NCBI RefSeq assembly: GCF_017916295.1
Contig: NZ_JAFMSS010000006.1
Location: forward strand, 62,001-126,000
Length of the DNA: 64,000 nucleotides
Reading direction: 5' to 3'
Origin: Rubellimicrobium arenae
GTDB lineage: Bacteria > Pseudomonadota > Alphaproteobacteria > Rhodobacterales > Rhodobacteraceae
Shown here: positions 59,508-64,000 of the stretch, one piece after another
Layout: the number at the start of each line of letters is the position of its first letter
How positions within the stretch are numbered: position 1 is the first letter of the stretch
Made by a program: the position numbers and the translations under genes
Notes under the pieces: generated by a model
Seen by the model: only the letters and a program-made list of their open reading frames with translations
The model's database searches: none
Told to the model about the DNA's origin: nothing

Positions 59508-59747
59508 ATGGCCATCGATCGTCGTACCGCCCTCGCCGCCCTGGCAGGCCTCACCCTCGCTCCCGCTCTACCCCAGCTCGCCCGAGCCCAAGAGCAAACC
59601 TTGGTCCCGCCGCCGGTGGAGGGATCCGCCCAGCGGATCGCCATGCTGGTCTTCACAGATTCTGACTCGAGCGGACCAGATTCTGCGAACGATGGCTCCA
59701 CCATGCGGCGGCGAGCGCCAGGCCTCCGAGACTGGCCGCGACTGTGA
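59508..59747 (+). pseudogene. Truncated DJ-1/PfpI-like exported protein
   Basis: GAAGGAG and ATG 59508 begin a normal-looking protein: a Tat-like signal (IDRRTALAALAGLTLAPALPQLARA) and QRIAMLVF, the first strand of a DJ-1/PfpI domain. The family match stops at about 59655, where the convergent MFS gene ends. The remaining residues to the stop are antisense to that gene. It is a 5' fragment of a gene cut by rearrangement. Confidence 0.65.
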
Positions 59748-61053
59748 ACGTCACCTGCAGCCCCGCCTCAACAGCATCGGCCCCCAGGTTCCCGGCGACC
59801 CGCGATCCTAGAGCAAACAGCGCACCCATGGCCGAGGCTCCCGTCACGAGTCCCAGGTTGCGGGCCAGGGCAAGGAGCGCCGACGTGACGCCGCGCCGAT
59901 CGGCTGATGCCTTGCCCATGATGGCTGCGTTGTTCGCAACCTGGAATAGCGCATAACCCATAGTGATGAGTGCGAGGCTGCCGACGTAGCCGCCGAGCCC
60001 GAAGTGGCCGGGCAGCCATGACATGAGCCCCGAGCCCAGCACGACGCCGCTCAAGCCTGTAAAGGTCACCGCCTGCGAGCCCAAGCGGTCGACCAGCTGG
60101 CCGGCAGGCACGCCGACCAGCGCCACGATGCCGGGCCCTACGGTCATCACGAGGCCCGTAGCCACTGGGCCGAGCCCCAGAGCGTCTGACAGATAGAACG
60201 GACCCACGACAAGGGTGGCCATCAGAATGGCGGAGACGAGCCCCAGCGCGAGGAGGCCGGAGCTCAGCTCTGCGTCGCGAAGTAGATGAAGCTGGATCAA
60301 GGGTGAGGCAGCCTGCGCCTCCACCGCAACAAAGGCGATGAGGCCCAGCACCGACCCAACCGCGAGGGCGGCCCTCACAGACATGTTCGCGTCGAGGGTC
60401 GTCGCGAGAGAAAAGGCTCCGAGCGACAGTGCCAGCAGAACGATCCCGGGGAGATCCAAGGAAAGCCACTGGCGAATGACCAGGAGATTGCCCGGGAGGG
60501 TCCACGTGGCCAGCAGGAGCGCTCCAACGCCCGCGAGCGCCATGACGGCGAACACGGATGGCCAGCCAGACAAGGCTATCAGGAGGCCGCCGAGCGACGG
60601 TCCCAGCGCGGTTCCCACCGCTGACACCGTGCCCAGCAGTCCCATGGCCCGGCCGGTGAGCTCTTTGGGGACCAAGTCGCCCACCATGGCGACTGCGAGT
60701 GCCATCATGAGAGCGGCTCCGGCGCCCTGGAGACCGCGTGCGACAACGAGGGCCCAAAGGCTGGGCGCAAGCGCGCTGCCTGCTGAGGCCAGGGTGAAGA
60801 TACCGACGCCCGCAAGAAGCATCCGCTTGCGCCCCCAAAGGTCACCCAGGCGCCCGGCGGCCACGACCAGGGAGGTCACAGCTAGAAGGTAGGCGATGAC
60901 CACCCACTGCACGTCCTGACTGGAAGCGGCAAATTCTAGCTTGAGCGTCGGGAGGGCCACGTTGGCGATGCTGGTGCCCAGTGATGGTAGCAGCATCACC
61001 ACGGCGAGGGCCGCAAGCTGCCAGCTGGCTTTGTGATGAGACTCGGTCGGCAT
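59653..61053 (-). CDS. MFS drug-exporter, EmrB/QacA (DHA2) type
   Basis: A 466-residue protein with about fourteen helices. Motif A is GRLGDLWGRKRM, motif B is ARGLQGAGAALMMALAVAMVGDL, and motif C is GPSLGGLLI. The N-terminus (LAALAVVMLLPSLGTSIANVALPTLKLEF) is the usual DHA2 beginning. The last few residues (SHRSQNLVRSSQNL) run through the junction repeats and may be altered. The DUF2798 gene ends 5 bp before its start and a LysR gene is divergent. Confidence 0.9.
   Translation of the reverse strand: MPTESHHKASWQLAALAVVMLLPSLGTSIANVALPTLKLEFAASSQDVQWVVIAYLLAVTSLVVAAGRLGDLWGRKRMLLAGVGIFTLASAGSALAPSLWALVVARGLQGAGAALMMALAVAMVGDLVPKELTGRAMGLLGTVSAVGTALGPSLGGLLIALSGWPSVFAVMALAGVGALLLATWTLPGNLLVIRQWLSLDLPGIVLLALSLGAFSLATTLDANMSVRAALAVGSVLGLIAFVAVEAQAASPLIQLHLLRDAELSSGLLALGLVSAILMATLVVGPFYLSDALGLGPVATGLVMTVGPGIVALVGVPAGQLVDRLGSQAVTFTGLSGVVLGSGLMSWLPGHFGLGGYVGSLALITMGYALFQVANNAAIMGKASADRRGVTSALLALARNLGLVTGASAMGALFALGSRVAGNLGADAVEAGLQVTFTVAASLGGLALAAAWWSHRSQNLVRSSQNL
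59656..59685. repeat. Repeated 9-bp palindrome at the DJ-1/MFS junction
   Basis: CAGATTCTG occurs at 59656-59664 and 59677-59685. Each copy is itself symmetric (CAGA-T-TCTG). They mark the point where the DJ-1 fragment loses its family similarity. Confidence 0.6.
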
Positions 61054-61058
61054 CTCGG

Positions 61059-61298
61059 TCACCCCTGATGCGCAGCCGGAGCCACGACCGCGAGGGTCAC
61101 GAGACGCCGGGCGAGCGGGGCGACGACGAGTACGAAGGGAAAGGCGACCAGCCAAGACAGCAGCCAGGCGCCGAGCCAGAGCGTCAGAACACCATCGGCC
61201 AGACCGGCGTTGCGAAGGGTGGCGATGCCGGAGACGACGAGCGACATCAGTCCGGAGAGGACGAAGCCGAAGAGGGCGGGAGCAAAACGAGCGGGCAT
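61059..61298 (-). CDS. DUF2798 small membrane protein
   Basis: A 79-residue protein with two helices: ALFGFVLSGLMSLVVSGIATLRN and LGAWLLSWLVAFPFVLVVAPLARRLV, the DUF2798 pattern. CAGGAG lies upstream of the ATG. It is co-transcribed with the MFS exporter (5-bp gap), a pairing seen elsewhere under LysR control. Function unknown. Confidence 0.88.
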   Translation of the reverse strand: MPARFAPALFGFVLSGLMSLVVSGIATLRNAGLADGVLTLWLGAWLLSWLVAFPFVLVVAPLARRLVTLAVVAPAAHQG

Positions 61299-61357
61299 TC
61301 TCAACTCCTGTGAAGAGATGCCTGCCACATAGATGTAGGAGAGTCGTTGCAGAACGC

Positions 61358-61381
61358 GCACTGATCGCATGTAGTCAGTGC
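61358..61381. promoter_or_regulatory. LysR-type operator between lysR and DUF2798-MFS
   Basis: Perfect inverted repeat with arms GCACTGA (61358-61364) and TCAGTGC (61375-61381), 10-bp spacer, in the 100-bp divergent interval. Confidence 0.72.
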
Positions 61382-61398
61382 ATCCCACGCCATCTGTC

Positions 61399-62337
61399 AT
61401 GCTGAGGTCTGCAGTGCCCGATCTGAACCTTCTGGTGACGCTCGATGTCCTACTCGCGGAAGGCAGCGTGGCCGGCGCGGCTCGCCGACTGCGCCTCAGT
61501 CCATCCGCCATGAGCCGGGCCCTGGCGCGGCTGCGCGAGGTCACGGGTGATCCGCTGCTAGTGCGAGCGGGCCGCAGCCTCGTTCCCACGCCACGTGCGG
61601 TCGAGCTGCGGTCGCAGGTCGGGGCGCTGGTGGAGAGCGCCCGCGCCGTGCTGCGGCCGGCCGAGACGCTGGACCTCGCGACCCTACAGCGCCGCTTTAC
61701 GCTTCGGACCAGCGAGGGCTTTGTCGAGACCTTCGGGCCGCGGCTGCTGGCCCTTGTCGCCGATCAGGCCCCCGGCGTGACGCTGCAGTTCCTGCCCAAG
61801 CCGGACAAGGAGAGCGCCCCGCTGCGCGAAGGAGAGGTGGACATCGAGACGGGCGTCATAGACGCAACGACCGCGCCCGAGTTGCGGGCCTCCCCGCTCT
61901 TCGAGGATCGCTGGGTCGGCGTGGTCAGGGCTGGCCATCCCCTCGCCCAAGGCACCGTATCAGGCGAGCGGTATGCCGGCGCAGGCCACGTCGTGGTCCT
62001 GCGGCGAGGTCTCCACAGCAGCGAGATCGACGACGCCCTGCGGGCCGCCGGGCTTGAGCGGCGGGTCGTGACCATCGTAGGCGGCTTTGCCGCGGCGCTC
62101 GCGCTGGCTCGGGACGCGCAGCTCGTGGCCACCGTGCCGGAGCGGCATACCAGGGGCCTGCGCAAGGGGATGGACAGCTTCCCTCTCCCGGTCCCGATCT
62201 CCTCGTTCACCATCTCCATGCTGTGGCATCCACGCATGGATGGTGATCTCGCGCACCGCTGGTTGCGGGGCTGCGTGCGCTCGGCATGCGGCACCCGCCA
62301 TGGTGAGATGCTGGACGGCCTGCCTGATCTGACGTAG
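61399..62337 (+). CDS. LysR-family transcriptional regulator
   Basis: A 312-residue regulator: PDLNLLVTLDVLLAEGSVAGAARRLRLSPSAMSRALARLREVTGDPLLVRAGRSLVPTPRA is the HTH, similar to YbeF/NodD-like LysR proteins. The ligand domain follows (RRFTLRTSEGFVETFGPRLLALVADQAPGVTLQF). ATG 61399 is preferred over GTG 61378, which lies inside the operator palindrome. Divergent from DUF2798-MFS. Confidence 0.92.
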   Translation: MLRSAVPDLNLLVTLDVLLAEGSVAGAARRLRLSPSAMSRALARLREVTGDPLLVRAGRSLVPTPRAVELRSQVGALVESARAVLRPAETLDLATLQRRFTLRTSEGFVETFGPRLLALVADQAPGVTLQFLPKPDKESAPLREGEVDIETGVIDATTAPELRASPLFEDRWVGVVRAGHPLAQGTVSGERYAGAGHVVVLRRGLHSSEIDDALRAAGLERRVVTIVGGFAAALALARDAQLVATVPERHTRGLRKGMDSFPLPVPISSFTISMLWHPRMDGDLAHRWLRGCVRSACGTRHGEMLDGLPDLT

Positions 62338-62438
62338 CGTCAGGCGCACGGACAGAGTGCAAACGACGCGCGTTCCGCAACCGACGCCGAGTGCCTAGTG
62401 CAGAGGGTGCTGCCCGCCACCCCAGCCAAGAGGCTCCT

Positions 62439-63248
62439 ATGGAAAGCATCACCACGCCCGCTTCCGCAGCAGACTTGATCGCTCAACCTGATGTCAGCCC
62501 AAGTGCCTTAGGGCGGCTGGCGAGCCAAGCTGGGGTCCGTCAGGACCAACTCGCAGAGGACCAACGCTTGGCCCGCCTGACCGGCCTGCTGTTCCTTATC
62601 ACCTATGCCACTTCGATCCCCGCCGCTCTCTCCCTCTACGTGCCGGCGCTCAGCGACCCCACCTTCATCCTCGGCGGCGGCTTCGATCGGGGCGTCTCCT
62701 GGGGCGCGTTCCTCGAGCTTATCCTGATCATCGCCAACATCGGCTCGGCGCTTGCGCTCTATCCCGTGCTGCGGAGACGCTTCGAGGTCCTGTCGCTGGG
62801 CTTCGTGGCCGCGCGCATCACCGAGAGCGTGTTCATCGCCGTCGGCATCATCACCATGCTGGCCCTGAACACGCTGCGGCTCGAGGCCGGAGATGCTGAC
62901 GAGGCGTCGCTCCTCGTGGTCGGCCAGTCGCTGGTCGCGATCCACGACTGGACCTTTAACCTCGGGCCGGGCGTCGTCGTCGGCGTCGGCAACGGCCTGA
63001 TCCTCGGCTGGATGCTGTGGAGAACCCGGCTCGTCCCGCGCGCCATGTCGGTTCTGGGCCTGATCGGGGGTCCCGCGCTCCTCCTGGCCGGCATCTCCAT
63101 CGTGTTCGGGCTCATCGAGGCCGGCTCCACCGCGCAGATCATCGCCACCATCCCGGAGTTCTTCTGGGAGCTGTCGCTCGGCATCTGGCTGCTGGTGAAG
63201 GGCTTCAGTCCGACCGCCTTGGCCGCGCTGCACGAACCCCGCCCGTGA
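62439..63248 (+). CDS. DUF4386 membrane protein
   Basis: A 269-residue protein with about six helices. The family start RLARLTGLLFLITYATSIPAALSLYVPAL and the block VSWGAFLELILIIANIGSALALYPVLRRRFEVLSLGFVAARITESVFIAVG match DUF4386. A polar N-terminal tail of about 55 residues is longer than usual. It is 101 bp downstream of lysR in the same direction. Confidence 0.88.
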   Translation: MESITTPASAADLIAQPDVSPSALGRLASQAGVRQDQLAEDQRLARLTGLLFLITYATSIPAALSLYVPALSDPTFILGGGFDRGVSWGAFLELILIIANIGSALALYPVLRRRFEVLSLGFVAARITESVFIAVGIITMLALNTLRLEAGDADEASLLVVGQSLVAIHDWTFNLGPGVVVGVGNGLILGWMLWRTRLVPRAMSVLGLIGGPALLLAGISIVFGLIEAGSTAQIIATIPEFFWELSLGIWLLVKGFSPTALAALHEPRP

Positions 63249-63393
63249 TGTCCGCCCACGCCGGACTAAGGATGGTGGGCGCTCCCGAGAGCCGAGGCGA
63301 CCACCAAGCTGGAACCGGGAGCCCCACCGCCTCCGCTCGGGCGCGCAGATCCCAAGCACTGCAAATGCAATCCCTCAGGCCCAGGAGAGTAAG

Positions 63394-64000
63394 ATGACGA
63401 TCACAGGAGCCAGCCTCATTCGCGCGACGGGTCTGGCCGCCATCATGGCCGGGATCATCTTCGCGGCCATCCAGCCAATCCACCCAGCCGACGTGCTGGC
63501 ATCGGTCACCTCGAGCTACTGGACGGTCATCATGGTCCTGAAGCTCGTCATGTGCTTCCTCTTCCTCTTTGCCATTGCAGGCCTCTACGCGAGGCAGCTT
63601 GAGGAGGCGGGATGGCTGGGGCTGGCCGGAGCCCTCCTGTTCAGCCTCTGCTGGATGCTCCAGATCGGTTATGTCTTTACCGAACTCTTCATCCTACCGG
63701 CGATGGCGACCGCGGCACCTTCGTTCGTCGACAGCTTCCTGGGCATCGTGAATGGGAGACCGGGCGAGATGGCCATCGGCGCTCTCGGACCGGTCTATGG
63801 AGTGCTCGGCATCCTTTATCTGCTCGGAGGCCTGTGCCTGGGCATTGCCACCTTCCGGGCTGGCGTCCTGCCGCGCTGGCCGGCAGGCCTTCTCGCCATC
63901 ACGGCCCTGCTGACGCCCCTGGCCGCTTTGCTGCCGCACGAGGTCCAGCGGCTTGCGGCCGTGCCGATGGGGCTTGCCTTTGCTTGGCTGGGCTATGCCC
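63394..64000 (+). CDS. Integral membrane protein, DUF4386-like (3' end outside window)
   Basis: At least 202 residues, still open at the right edge. ATG 63394 follows an AGGAG site (63382-63387). Several hydrophobic segments are seen: LAAIMAGIIFAAIQPIH, VIMVLKLVMCFLFLFAIAGLYARQ, LAGALLFSLCWMLQIGYVFTELF and VLGILYLLGGLCLGIATF. The layout resembles DUF4386 and related small membrane proteins of the preceding gene's type, from which it is separated by about 145 bp. Confidence 0.75.
   Translation, partial: MTITGASLIRATGLAAIMAGIIFAAIQPIHPADVLASVTSSYWTVIMVLKLVMCFLFLFAIAGLYARQLEEAGWLGLAGALLFSLCWMLQIGYVFTELFILPAMATAAPSFVDSFLGIVNGRPGEMAIGALGPVYGVLGILYLLGGLCLGIATFRAGVLPRWPAGLLAITALLTPLAALLPHEVQRLAAVPMGLAFAWLGYA

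Noticed and set aside
1..64000. CRISPR array, integrase or prophage
   Set aside because: No regularly spaced repeats, integrase or phage structural genes were recognised.

Overview
The window looks like part of a GC-rich alphaproteobacterial chromosome, most likely family Rhodobacteraceae/Paracoccaceae. This is an inference from several signs: a C-terminal VPLPA-type (PEP-CTERM-like) sorting tail, a perfect parS site, RTX-tailed secreted enzymes, a PHO-box-driven pstS, and many LysR/TetR/DeoR regulators in a strongly G/C-ending codon background. No tRNA, rRNA or CRISPR array was recognised. Genus is not claimed.

Layout. 1-773: start of pstS (minus strand) with a three-repeat PHO box upstream and a parS site over its first codons. 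1028-4247: four-gene operon (Tat-exported ALO-type FAD oxidase, two small membrane proteins, one unknown protein). 4250-7508: LLM flavin oxidoreductase, heme oxygenase-like protein, acyltransferase. 7677-10795: small unknown proteins, about 1 kb without a gene, and a VPLPA-CTERM surface protein behind a duplicated operator-like motif. 10827-16458: metal-related membrane genes (His/Cys-rich protein, PepSY protein, ZIP transporter), a decayed EamA gene, LysE and DUF1003 proteins. 16946-20482: ClC channel-HPP/CBS operon divergent from a MarR regulator with a palindrome between them. 20757-22172: SemiSWEET, SnoaL-like and unknown genes.

22697-37461 is the most interesting region. It encodes a SpoIIE-type PP2C phosphatase, a cellulose-synthase-like GT2 enzyme with an altered QxxRW motif (QRFKY), three DUF3131 proteins, a STAS anti-anti-sigma protein and an RsbW-type kinase, then GalU, an RTX-tailed SGNH esterase, an RTX-tailed GH16 beta-glucanase and an OpgC-like acyltransferase. 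Read together it looks like a complete set for precursor supply, polymerisation, processing, decoration and degradation of a secreted beta-glucan-like polymer, with a three-part partner switch built into the locus and no sigma factor beside it.

The rest (37633-64000) is accessory. It holds a HupE/UreJ protein, a broken IS630-family element with an A7 slippery site, a TetR-controlled DevBCA-type ABC exporter, SH3b/SRPBCC/MATE/VOC/tautomerase genes, a DoxX-GST-GST cassette opposite a LysR gene with a 22-bp palindrome, a DeoR regulator next to YjaB with a shared motif upstream of both, a di-heme peroxidase/YtkA-like pair opposite an AraC gene, an MFS exporter/DUF2798 pair opposite a second LysR gene, and two DUF4386-like membrane proteins. 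Broken genes (eamA-like, transposase, nudK, a DJ-1/PfpI fragment) show ongoing rearrangement.
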